From Brachionus koreanus (Eukaryota; Rotifera; Eurotatoria; Ploima; Brachionidae): 12,265 nucleotides of DNA. The position numbers and the translations under genes were made by a program. The DNA lies in the NCBI GenBank assembly GCA_016987375.1, contig PJRA01000509.1, forward strand, positions 1,781,101 to 1,793,365. Reading direction: 5' to 3'. The notes under the pieces are model-generated. The model saw only the letters and a program-made list of their open reading frames with translations. It did not search any database and was not told where the DNA came from. Of the stretch, positions 1 to 9,788 are shown piece after piece. Positions within the stretch are counted from its first letter, which is position 1. Each line of letters opens with the position of its first letter.

Positions 1-465
1 ATCGAGTCGGTTAGTCCAGAGTTGCTACATTCAAGGCACCATTCAATCAAAAGAACACTGAACGCTAAATCGTATTCAGTACAATTTATATGTGTCAGAT
101 CTTCTACTTTTGATAACTGTTTAACAAAAGAAGTATTCTCTCTATCAAACTTTGATAGAGAGAATACTTAATAAATACTATTCAAAAACGTTTTTACATA
201 ATCGGTTATTAAAAATTTGTTTGACAAAGAATATTTTATGCTTATAGTAAATTTGTTTAATTGACTCCAATTTTAATGCTTTGTTCAAAGGTTTTGTTTT
301 TGTAAATTTACTGAGTCCAATAAATAGTTTTATTAAAATATTTTGCCGTATATCAAATTCCTTTAAATTCTTTTCATTAATGAAGATATTACCTAAATGA
401 TATCTAAAGATTGATTGACAGAACTGTTTGTATAAGAAAGCTATAGTTTCTGGGTTCATTNTTTA
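1..465 (-). mobile_element. Non-LTR retrotransposon remnant: C-terminal (post-RT) part of the ORF2-type protein
   Basis: The frame at 178-459 encodes 93 residues starting NPETIAFLYKQFCQSIFRY. It resembles the region after the RT palm and thumb of LINE-type ORF2 proteins: the LYKQFC...RYHLGN segment, then NIRQN-like ILIKLFIGLSKFTKTKPLNK, then a KHKIFF...QIF helix. It ends in a TAG at 178-180. A second minus frame, open from 167 to the left edge (about 55 codons, including SFVKQLSKVEDLTHINC), looks like the continuation in another frame, with a 39-bp palindrome at the break. The copy is truncated at its 5' side near 465, typical of LINE insertions, and its 3' end lies outside the window. It is a non-functional relic. 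Assignment rests on recalled family patterns, not a search. Confidence 0.6.
131..169. repeat. 39-bp palindrome with 19-bp perfect arms and 1-base centre
   Basis: AAGTATTCTCTCTATCAAA at 131-149 is exactly the reverse complement of 151-169, with a single C at 150. The pairing stops abruptly on both sides. It lies inside the retrotransposon remnant, exactly where the coding frame breaks. Confidence 0.95.
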
Positions 466-466
466 A

Positions 467-828
467 TTATAAGTATTCACTATTTATAACATTGGATGAA
501 ATGTAATACTTTTGAAACGAATTTTCCAAAAGAGTAGCTTGTTGTTGTTGCTGTTCTTGTTCTAACTGTTGCTTTCGAGATTCAGATGGTTGAATTTCTA
601 ATGTTTTTTTTTCCAGGGTTACCCTTTTTCTTTTTTGACCTAATGGAACATCATGTTCATTTGGATTCCATTCGAGTTTTTTTCTTTGCAAGATAAAGCT
701 AATGTATGCTTACAAATATAATTTTTCCTATAAAATAACGGGCGTGTACACGTACTTTGTCTCCAATCTGATGATATTTCAACCGTCCAAATAGATGTAG
801 TCAAATTATAGGAAGCATATAAAAAAAT
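467..828 (-). pseudogene. C-terminus of a SWIM-zinc-finger (MULE-like) transposase, decayed
   Basis: Read on the minus strand, 691-828 translates to a SWIM-type zinc finger preceded by YNLTTSIWTVEISSDW: CTRPLFYRKNYICKHTLALS. The pattern CxCx(n)CxH is seen with Cys at 748-750, Arg in place of the second Cys (CGC at 742-744), Cys at 712-714 and His at 706-708. Downstream the reading continues in another frame (467-691) as KKLEWNPNEHDVPLGQKRKR, a basic tail often found after SWIM fingers in Mutator-like transposases, then a Gln/Glu-rich run. The switch falls at an A7 run (677-683 on plus), consistent with loss of one base. A stop at 829-831 closes the upstream side. The lost zinc ligand and frameshift mark it as dead. 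The catalytic DDE domain is not visible. A domesticated host SWIM protein is the alternative, but less likely. Confidence 0.6.
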
Positions 829-852
829 TTAGCTATCATTAATTAATTTTTT

Positions 853-883
853 TTACTAGCAGTTAAAAAAAAATTACTAGCAG
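853..883. repeat. 10-bp direct repeat flanking a short A tract
   Basis: TTACTAGCAG occurs at 853-862 and again at 874-883, separated by TTAAAAAAAAA. A duplicated target flanking little more than an A tail resembles the footprint of an extremely truncated retrotransposition event, though replication slippage would also give it. Confidence 0.45.
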
Positions 884-1091
884 AAAGAAATAGATCTCAT
901 CAATTTTTTCTCTTTTTAGAATAAATAATTAAAACATTAACTATAAAAATATCAAAGGACACTGGTCGGTGTTTGTAAAAGGTGCTCCAAACGGCCTATT
1001 TCTGTTGATAAACATTGTAACCACTTGGTTTTTATATATTTTTTTTTAATTATTAGATGATGTTCAATAACTGTACAAAATTTGGTTAAAT

Positions 1092-1412
1092 TTAGTATAT
1101 GGGAACACATTTTTTTACCTTTAAAAATTTTTGAACATTCTTTTTTGAACACCCGTTATATTTCAACATCGATCTGTTGATCACAAAGCTATTTATCAAT
1201 CTTGAATAAAATAAATCCAAATGTGCTTTCTCTGTGTTGTGAAAAGAATGACTAGCTGACAATACACGAGTCCTATTATTAAATGGATATTTATATTCAT
1301 TGTCACTTTTGAAGGCCTCAAAAATCACATAGTTTGAACGGGATTGATAAGATTTGGAAATATCCGAATTAATGTTCCATTTTATGAGGCTTATTTGGCC
1401 ATTAGAATTTTG
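1092..1412 (-). CDS. Unassigned open frame (107 codons), possibly a decayed coding fragment
   Basis: A minus-strand frame is open from 1412 (stop TAG at 1413-1415) to the stop at 1092-1094. It has no ATG at its 5' end; the first candidate start is a GTG at 1326-1328. The product is polar and coding-like in composition (segments SNYVIFEAFKSDNEYKYPFN and RTRVLSASHSFHNTEKAHLD) rather than the Phe/Ile/Lys/Asn mixture expected of translated AT-rich noise. A frame this long is uncommon by chance at this AT content. No family is recognised. A second, overlapping minus frame (952-1152) continues past its end and could be the same relic after a frameshift. It lies between the transposase relic and the HECW 3' end, so a transposon origin is plausible but unproven. 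Confidence 0.25.
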   Translation of the reverse strand, partial: QNSNGQISLIKWNINSDISKSYQSRSNYVIFEAFKSDNEYKYPFNNRTRVLSASHSFHNTEKAHLDLFYSRLINSFVINRSMLKYNGCSKKNVQKFLKVKKCVPIY

Positions 1413-1613
1413 CTAATTTTTGGAATTTTTCAAATGGACACATTTTACTTATTATAAATTAATTATTTGTCCATCTCAACGTTAAAATTTTTAGACGATC
1501 AACCTTTTGGATAAATATCTTTTTAAAAGAAAGCTCTCTCAGGTTATGCCGAGTGAAATATTATCGCTTACAGATACAAAAAAAATACAAAAAAAACAAA
1601 ATTTTGATTAAAA
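1413..1613. other. Intergenic AT-rich stretch downstream of HECW
   Basis: Apart from the GT-rich downstream element of the poly(A) site, nothing is recognisable here. No open frame of note and no RNA gene were seen. Confidence 0.5.
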
Positions 1614-1619
1614 TTTATT
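1560..1619 (-). terminator. Likely poly(A) signal and downstream element of HECW
   Basis: AATAAA on the minus strand at 1614-1619 is followed, from about 15 bases on, by a T/GT-rich run (1565-1605, TTTTGTTTTTTTTGTATTTT and similar). Hexamer followed by a GU-rich element is the expected animal cleavage and polyadenylation layout. It implies a 3' UTR of about 200 bases. A second AATAAA at 1819-1824 overlaps the stop codon itself (CAATAAAG) but has a poorer downstream element. Confidence 0.5.
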
Positions 1620-1685
1620 TTGATTAATTTTGTATGAATGAATGAAGTAANTAGTTTTAAAAAAAAAGAAGAAAAAAAAATTAAA

Positions 1686-1719
1686 TCGAGTTATTATTGT
1701 TTTTAAATAATTGACTCGA
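1686..1719 (-). repeat. Short hairpin in the HECW 3' UTR
   Basis: TCGAGT at 1686-1691 pairs with ACTCGA at 1714-1719. The inner AATTATT/AATAAT stretches extend the stem with a small bulge, leaving a loop of about seven bases. It lies between the stop codon and the probable poly(A) signal, so it would be present in the mRNA. No known element is recognised, and an AT-rich setting makes short hairpins common. Confidence 0.35.
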
Positions 1720-1819
1720 ATATTTAACAGTCACAAATCTTAACATTAAACTAAATGACATATCTCAACCATTTGGCAAGTTGAAACCATAACAAAATAA
1801 AATTTACAAATCTAATACT

Positions 1820-4386
1820 TTATTGAATACTGAATCCGCTAGTTTCCTCGATGGCAAGCAATAGCTTTTCGTAAAGAGTCTCAAAGTTTGTATATGGTGG
1901 TAGATCAAGCCGATTGAAGCAAGTATGAGCTCGCGGTAGCGCATCCGGTGTACCCCATCTTTCGATGCAAAATTTTCTCAGTCCATTTGAACCGCGAAGT
2001 GCGGCAAATCCTTCATAGGGAATGCTAGACGTACCGGTAACAAACTGCAACAACTTTAGCTTCTGCTCATTATCAAGCTTGTCTACAGCTTGCCAAAACC
2101 ATTGAACAATTTGATGATTAGAATGATATCCAGACCGATAGTCCGTGTTCTTTTTCCAGTCATTAATATCAATTTCATATGTGCCGCACAAAACAAGCTC
2201 AAGCTCTCTAGCATCGAACATTTGCACATGCTTCGGATCCAACACTTCATAAAAGCCTTTTACCAGCGCTTCTGTCTGCTTTTGCACACCTCTCTCCACA
2301 CGCCACTTGACCACACGCTGAATGTACTCCGATTTATTCTTTTCTGTCACAGGTATATTTCTTCCATTTTCTTTTAAATCTCTCTCGATCAATTGACCAC
2401 ACTTGTCCTCTGTCACACTAAAATTGAGATCGAGTATGTCGGTGATGTCGTTGTCCTTAATCCAAGTCAGCGATTGACAGTACTCGGGATCAAGAGTCTC
2501 CAGATCGCTCAGAGTCCAATTGGTGTCCTTTAGCAATGCTTTGTAGAATGGCCGGGTAAAAAACGCGTCCAACAAGTACTGATGTATCAAAGCGACGGCA
2601 AGAACTCGGCCAGCAAATTGAAACCATTCAAGTACATGCTCCTGAAATGAGCTCATGTGACTTATTTGCACAGTGTACATGTCCGAAGCACTGTATTCAA
2701 ATAGACCATAGTATGGATTAAATAGTTGTCTGGACAAGAGATAGAAAAATTCTCTAGCTGGTCCGCCATAGTCAAGACCCTCTTCTCCCTGAAAGCAAAT
2801 GAACAATTTGTTCTTGCGCAGTTCTTGTCTGCTCAATTGCATGAACTTAATTCGGGCATCGTCGAGCAATTTGTCGCGGCGTATCACAATCTTGGACTTT
2901 TGTGGCCCTTGTCCATATCCTTTGGACTCAAGTTTTCTGTAAAAATTTCTCAATTTCGAATGAAATCCACGCTGATAATCTCGCCTACTGTTCATGGGTT
3001 TTTGATTTATGTGATTAGTTATTACAAGAGGAGTTGTATTATTCACTGGTTGAATTGCTGATGCAGCAGCTGATAGTGTCGATGTTGAATTTTTAGATGT
3101 TGACTGCTCGATGCTTTGTAAACTAAAGCTCATTATTGAATCTTCTAGTTGACTTATTAGACTGGCTAGATCCAAGTCGGACGACATGCGATCATAAGCC
3201 GACCGACCATTTTGTCTTATTAGATTAATTTTATCCTTTTGTTTGCTTGTCAAGTTAACATTAAGTTTTTTGAGTGTATCGTAAATGTTTGTCTGTTGAA
3301 AGAAGCCAACCACACGGTCTGAATAGCAAATTTTTGATCTTGATTCATTCGATTTTGAAGATGTTGACGGTGGCTGATTGGCTGTTGAACTAGGCGCTTG
3401 AGGGCTTTCAGATACTTGAGACGGCGTTAGCTTTGATTCTCGACTAGGAGTCAATGTTGTTATGGTGGTTATATGGCCTGATGTGTTAAGAAGTGGCAGA
3501 CGCGGATCAATAAAAGTTGTTGATCTTGAATTATGATCGACAAAAAAAACCTTGTTCGATTCACATCTTGATTCCCAGCCGGGAGGAAACGGAAGATTTG
3601 CGTCACTAAATGTGTTCAATAGACGCACTAGCTCTTTATTATGCTGATACTTTTTGTAGTAAACACTTGGATTGGCTCTTATTTTGTGCAAAATTGGTAT
3701 CAAAGTGGTACTTTGTTTTAGAAGCTCTTTGGCTTGTTGATTTCGTTTGATTAGAGCGGAGAGGTCTTCGCGCAGAATGAACTGAACTCCTGGTTGTTTA
3801 AGCAGTTGATCGGACTGGGGAATTGGCGATGTGGGTGCTGCCGAACTAGACGTACATGGCTGGTCTGTAGTCAGTTTTTTCGCTTTATTGGAATAGACCG
3901 CATCTGAATTCTCGTTGCTTGAGCTGATGGTTCGACGAATGCTCTGGTAGCGTTTGTCCAGTCGTTGTTTTTCAATCTCGCTATTGAACAGTTGACTAGT
4001 CATATCCAAATTGCTGTTTAGCTTTGGTCGTTTCCACGTCGTTGTTCTACTTTTGTGATCTATGTAGAACACTCGGCCTAGGTGATCGACTCGGGCTTCC
4101 CAATGCGGCGGCAAATCACTGCTCTTGGGCGATAGAGCCACCTTGGAGCTCTTGCTGGCCGTCTCTGCATCGTTCAGGCACGATATCTGGCCTTCCAATT
4201 GGCTTTCTTTTTTTGTTTTTCTGTAAGTTTTGTAATTTAGCAGATTGGATGATGTGCCAGCTAGCACTGATTCAGTGTGTATCGGCTGCTGAATCACAAG
4301 GCTCTCGCTCAATTGAGGGTTAGTGTAAAAATTTTCTATCATTGAACACGATGATGAGTTAGGACTAGTCAAGTTATTCAGCTTGG
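1820..4386 (-). CDS. HECW: HECW-type HECT E3 ubiquitin ligase, terminal exon (WW1, helical box, WW2, HECT)
   Basis: This exon encodes the C-terminal 854 residues of a NEDD4-superfamily E3 ligase, which takes ubiquitin from an E2 onto its own cysteine and passes it to substrates recruited through WW domains. Residues are numbered from the TTG at 4372 as 1; that is not a real start, because the frame is open to 4441 and no Met occurs before residue 11. WW1 spans about 86-119, with W91, W113 and P116. The helical box typical of HECW1/2 spans about 193-257. WW2 spans about 262-292 with W266; its second Trp is Phe287 in TTFIDPR, as in vertebrate HECW. HECT spans about 512-850, with the catalytic motif HTCFNRLDLPPY placing Cys818 at 1919-1921. 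The C-terminus EETSGFSIQ resembles the family end. No frameshift or internal stop is present, so it should be functional. HECW subfamily assignment is firm; HECW1 versus HECW2 is meaningless outside vertebrates. Confidence 0.96.
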
Positions 4387-4441
4387 CTAAAACATTATCT
4401 ATGTATGATCTTTTAAAATAGATGAGATAAGAATTGTTTGT

Positions 4442-7400
4442 TTAATTTCAAGAATACACAAAAAAAAGCACTATTTTTAGAAAGAATAAATCTGTTTACT
4501 TTTTAATTTGATTTTTGATGTCTTCATATGGAATTTTATTCTGTCGACTCTCGCGTAAAAGTTTCACTATTTGATTAAATTCTAAATTTAGATTAAAACA
4601 AAAAAATTAATTTGTTATTTTGATCACATTTGTTGATAATTTTTTTTATTTTTTCATTAAATATATTCGCCTACATTTGAATTAAATTGAATTCATATGC
4701 ATCCAACAGACACTTAAATTCATGGTTATAGTTGACTAAAAAAATTTTTTTCTCAAAAAATTTTTGTTTTTAATTTGATAAAATGATACATAGAACTTCT
4801 GAGATAATTTTTAATTTTAAATTAAATTTTGCTAAATTTTTTTATTATTTTACTCTTTTAAAGAATTATTTTATTTTAAAAAAATATTTCTCAAAATCTA
4901 AATTTTTTCTTTTTCTTAATTTGTTCTGAATATAAATAAAATTCTAAAAAAAAAACAAACAACAACTAGTGCTTAACTCATGGTAACAACATTTTGCTCT
5001 TTGTAAACTAAAGACAGAATATGAAGCTAATCATAAACCTATGGTGTCAAGATTAGTAAAATGAAAAAAAGATAAAAGATAGAAGAAATTGAAAACATGA
5101 AATATTTGAGTCAAATTTGGATTGAAGTGCTCAAAAATCGACTTTCTATAGCTGTACACATTTTAATCAAAATAAATAGATAAGGGTCCTGTTCAAAAAT
5201 TAAGTCTAAATATAATTTTAATATTAATTCAATTAAAAATTTAAAAAATAAACAATGAAGAGCTATTCTTAAAATATAAATTAATCTAAAACACATACAC
5301 TAGTCGAATGGAAACTATTATTTAATCATAAAGATAAGATTAAGGCAAAATATTCATATAAGCATATGAATTATAAACAATACTTAAAATTTTATTTAAA
5401 ACGATTCATAAGCTTTGATTTTCTAAGTACCAATCTTGTATACAAAAAGTGTATCAATCAGTTCAACTAGTCAAAAAAAAAAAAAAGATTTCTCTAATTT
5501 ATCACGCCTTATTAGCGATTTAAATTTATTGCCATTTAAATTTAATTAAATTTGATTTAAATCTAAATTAAAGCAATGATAAATAAATCAAAAATATTTT
5601 TTTTTCGATAAACAAAGCTAAACAGGCTATAAAAAATTAAATAAAAAAATAATCTAATTGATTATGGCTTATTGGTATTTAAATCGGCTCTTGAAACAAA
5701 CTAAAATTTAGGCTTAAATTAGAAAATAAATTAAATTAAACCAAGCTAAACAAGTTCAAATGTCTTACTAAAATCTTAAATTATTCAGAAATTTTATAAT
5801 TTTGTTTATACTAAACATTAGGTTGTTTGAATTTGGGGCGTTAATTTTAATAAAAAATGCTTAAATTGATTGAAATTACGAAACATTTTGCCTATTAAAA
5901 ATATTAAAAACAACGCAATTTCGATAACTAAGATACATTTGTTTGATTAACTTAACTTTATCCCACGAGTGAAAAAAAAAACAATCCTTAAAAAAAAAAC
6001 GGTGAAACTAGCTTATAAATCGATTTGTTTATTTTGTTTCTTAGACATAAATATTTAGCGTTATAAACAACTGTCTGAATAAAGTGTACTACTGATGACC
6101 CTATGCTAATAAAAAGTTTAAAGCAGCTTTTTTTCAAAATTAATAATTTTGTTGTCTAAAATACTGATTTTCTTATTGACTAATTGAATTTCGAAAATTT
6201 TATCTGCCATAAGAGACGAATAAATAGAAAATTAATGAAGCTAAATAAAAATATTCATTATTTTTTTGTCAATAAAGAATATTTTATGAATAATGACAAC
6301 TGTGATAATTAAAATCATTCTTTGTTGAAAACAATATTTTTCTCTTAAGTAATAAAGCTGGTATTTCAAAACAAAAATTGGTTAAAAAAAATTTTTTTTT
6401 CTAATTTTTAAATTAATCTATTTTTTTCTAATATATTTTAATCAATTTTATAGATAGTCAAAAGAAAAAATTTCATCCTAAAAATAAATTTAATTTTTAA
6501 TCATAGCCTTTGCTTAAAAGCTAAAGTAATAAAAACTAAATTAATCAAAAATTTTAACCAGTTCAAAGAGTTAAAAAAATTCACAGCGTATAGCTTTATT
6601 CTACTATATTCTAATTCAATGAATTCAAATTATTTTTCGTAAAATTTTGACGTCGTATATTCTATTTTATTCTAAATGATTTATTTATTACTTTTAAGCA
6701 TTTTAAATTTTGAAATTGATTAAACACTTGATCATAAATTTATAAGAAAAAACCTATTAGATATTTGATAGATATAATTAGATATAACTCTAGAGACAAG
6801 GAATTTAATTTTTAAAAAAATTAAAAATTTTATTAACAAGTATTACTCAACTAAAAAATCTTTATTTTTGAAATTTCGTTTTTTCTTTTTTATTCAAAAA
6901 TAACTTCAAGTTTACATTCTTAATAATTCTTAAAATGCTCTAAAAATCCCTTGAATTCTAAGAATAAAATTCTTTTGATGCTTAATTGTTAAAATTTTCA
7001 ACTTTGATTTGTTCCTTTCATTTGAAGTTCTTTGTTTAAAAGGAATTTTTAAATATCAATTTTGATTATGCGAAGAAAAAATTGCTTAGTTTTAAAAATT
7101 TCTAAATTTCATGCATTCAAATTCAAATATCTAGATATAATTAGAAAATTAAATAGAAAGAAAAATTTTTGATTTCAAAATCCTTTAAATAAAGATATGA
7201 TCTTTAATTTTATTTTATTTTTTATTAAGAAATTCTTTCTAAAGATATTATTATTAATTTAAAAAAAAAAATCCTGTTGAAAATCAAAATGGCATCCGTA
7301 AACTTTTTGAACGAGTTTTGATTCAAATTTTGATTAACGGCTTAACTATAGTACGGACAATTTATTGTTTTTTTAATAAGGAATAAGGAATTATTTAAAA

Positions 7401-7761
7401 TTTGATTTAATTTCTATATATTAACAATTTATTACTCTGATGTTCATTTTTTCTTTCGGTTGAACTCTCAAAATTATTGTTAATTTTCAGCAAAGAAGAA
7501 TTGAAATTTTATTGTTTATTAAAATTAGATTTTGTAATTTATTTTGTAATTTGCATATATTAACCATAGAGACCATAGAACTAATTCCTTTGAGAAATAA
7601 CTGAATATTTTAAAATGTACTTTAATTTTTTTTAGAATAAAATTTTTTCGCTATTGAAATTAATTAATTAAAATAAAGTTAAATAAAATTAAATTAAAAA
7701 ATGAAAAAAAAAACATTCAAATTTTTGAAGCTTCAAGGAAACAAGATGAAATAGTATGGTA
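4442..7761. other. AT-rich intron body without recognisable features
   Basis: About 3.3 kb of A/T-dominated sequence with many homopolymer runs and short imperfect inverted repeats (for example around 5515-5575, built from TTTAAATTTA-like units). The longest open frames are Phe/Leu/Ile/Lys/Asn-rich and look like chance. The stretch next to 7640-7740 is especially low in complexity and may be the 3' tail of the neighbouring retrotransposon relic. Confidence 0.6.
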
Positions 7762-8440
7762 TTAATTACACAACGGAATAGGATAATAAATATATTTTAA
7801 TTTGAAGCCGGTTCTAAATTTTTCCACCAGTTTGACGGCTAATGTAACAGAATCGCTCAGTCCTGTCTTAGAATATATTTCATTCAATTTAAAAAGTCTA
7901 TTCGAGACTGTCAATAGTTTAATTTATTTAAGGTCTCGTGATTTAAAATGCTAAAGGGGTTAACATATTTTTATTTTAATTTGGTCTATAGATTCTGGTT
8001 TCTGAAAATGAATTAAGACAGGAGAAATTAAATGTCCAAAATAGAACCTATTAAAGATTTATAAAGGTTTACTAAATTTTCATTATTAACACAGCATTTT
8101 TTTCTTTTCAACTGATATCTTCATTTTTCACAAAGCCAGTGTTCTAGTTCCAATGTACTAGATATTTATTGACTTAATTCTCTAGATTACTCTGTTTCTT
8201 AAAGATAAAAAAGTAACTAGGTTGTCAGCAAAAAGAAGGAAATATTCATTATTTCTTTCATTTCTTTTGAGAATATCGTTAATAAATATTGTAAACTATA
8301 GAAAACTAATTACTGATCCATGAGGCACATTTTTGGTTATTGACAATTCCAAACTAAAATGACCATTTAGATGAGCTCTCATTTTGTGGCTAAAAAATAA
8401 GATGTCAAATGCAAGTATTTTAGAAAATGAGTTTATTGCA
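7762..8440 (-). mobile_element. Decayed non-LTR retrotransposon (RT palm to C-terminus) inside the HECW intron
   Basis: The minus strand contains a broken reverse transcriptase. From about 8400 one frame reads HLNGHFSLELSITKNVPHGS (8371-8314), matching the region ending in the GVPQGS motif. After a stop at 8296-8298 comes FTIFINDILKRNERNNEYFL, then LLFADN at 8221-8238, the F/YADD active-site motif with the second Asp replaced by Asn. LELEHWLCEK (8124-8153) is in another frame, and MKISVEKK follows in the first. The end at 7923-7762 is open for 53 codons (KLLTVSNRLFKLNEIYSKTG then LVEKFRTGF), typical of the C-terminus of CR1/L2/Jockey-like elements. Several stops and shifts and the lost catalytic Asp make it inactive. 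It is in the same orientation as the host gene. The clade is not determined. Confidence 0.8.
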
Positions 8441-9788
8441 TGGTAGAAGTTTATTTACACACTTATTTATTTGATATGATTTGTTTAAATTTTTTTTGAT
8501 TATTTGCAAGGTTGTGAGTCTTTAGAAAAATTTCACATTATAAGATAGTGCTTATCCAAATAAATGTAGTAAGAATTATTACTTTTTTATTGAATTTTTT
8601 TTTTAAATAAATTTTTTTTAATATTTGTGGCTTTTTTAAATCAAATTGTGGTATCAAATTTAAAACTTGTGCTATCTTATTTAAGAACTTGATTTTAATG
8701 GACCTGATTTTTTTCTGAAATTGAATCAGTTGCCACAAGCCTGATTCTGAAAACTCTACACTTAATTTTGTTGATTTGTTTAAACAAAATTTTTCAATTT
8801 TAATTTTTTTTTCTACTTTATTTAAAACATTAATGTCGATAACAATTTTTAACAGCCCCGTTATTCTATCTTGGCACCATTTTTTTTATTCAAAATTATA
8901 AAATAATTTTTTTTTACTGATAATAATAAATAAAATTGCAATTTTCTGCTTGGTCTGATGAGTATGGCGGAGCATTGTTGCTACGATTTTATTAGAACTG
9001 CTGTAAATTCAAAAACTTAATATCACACTGCGAGATAACTATCCAGTAATGTTAACTGTATTTCTTTTTAAAAAAAAAGCTTCGTATTCAACCTAATAGT
9101 CTTTGTCTTTGGATTGAACATATTTTGTGAATTTTGGAACAAAAAGCAAAGCAAAAATTTAAAATTCAAATGGTTTTTTTTATGCTTTGTGTTGAAACCT
9201 GTCTTGCAAAATGTCAGAAAAGCTGCATGAATTACAAGCATTGAAAAATTATTAATCCTAAATAACAGGTTCACCGAAAAAACAAATTTCTGGTTGATAC
9301 AAATTTTGTTAACTAATCAAATTTTTGATAGAATTGACTTAAAGTTTTAATTAAAAGAAAAATTTACCATTATTTTTTTTAAACTATTGCCCCCATTAAT
9401 AAAGCTAAAAATTTAAAAATTATAAAAAAAAAAATACATTTTTTGATTTGTAATTTAGCTAGCTGGGTAAATATCTAAACAATTTAATATTCTAAAAATA
9501 TATATTTTTTACTAATAATTTGACAATTTTAAATTTCTATTCAGAATCAATGAAAATTTTTTGAATTATTTAAAACAAAAAAAAGGCGTAAAATATATTT
9601 AAAACTAAAAAATGTTTGTTAAGAAAAGAAAAATACTGAAAATAGGGTTATTTTTAATTAACAATAAACAATTTAATAAATGGTGTCACATATAATTAAA
9701 ACAGATTAAGTTTTTATATATCCGTAACAAACTAAATTACTTGATAATGAAAACAAAAACATATTTGATTAAAATAAACCATTTAGAA
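8441..9788. other. AT-rich intron stretch, no confident feature
   Basis: The 5' continuation of the retrotransposon may extend into the first few hundred bases, but no motif could be placed. Open frames on the minus strand (8538-8738, 9068-9274) are Lys/Phe/Ile/Asn-rich and unlike known families. A slightly less AT-rich patch around 8940-9050 holds nothing recognisable. Confidence 0.5.

Noticed and set aside
979..1156. Possible terminal inverted repeats GGTGCTCCAAA (981-991) and GGTGTTCAAAA (minus, 1143-1153)
   Set aside because: Nine of eleven matches in a low-complexity context is too weak, and no convincing target duplication was found.
461..1651. Ambiguous bases at 461 and 1651
   Set aside because: Single uncalled positions, not gaps. 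461 lies just upstream of the retrotransposon frame and 1651 in the HECW 3' UTR; neither changes an interpretation.
2090..3061. Plus-strand open frames at 2090-2377 and 2726-3061, opposite the HECT exon
   Set aside because: They are antisense shadows of a well-conserved coding exon, with no family resemblance.
4024..4323. Plus-strand open frame of 99 codons opposite WW1
   Set aside because: Shadow of the minus-strand coding sequence. The WW1 reading on the other strand is unambiguous.
5111..5296. Minus-strand 61-codon frame rich in Leu/Ile/Phe, possible membrane peptide
   Set aside because: Hydrophobic composition is the default translation of AT-rich DNA; no start context, neighbours or family support.
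8930..8980. Minus-strand NAPPYSSDQAENC, faintly like a Tc1/mariner transposase motif
   Set aside because: Only a handful of residues match, flanked by stops, with no DDE triad or terminal repeats nearby.
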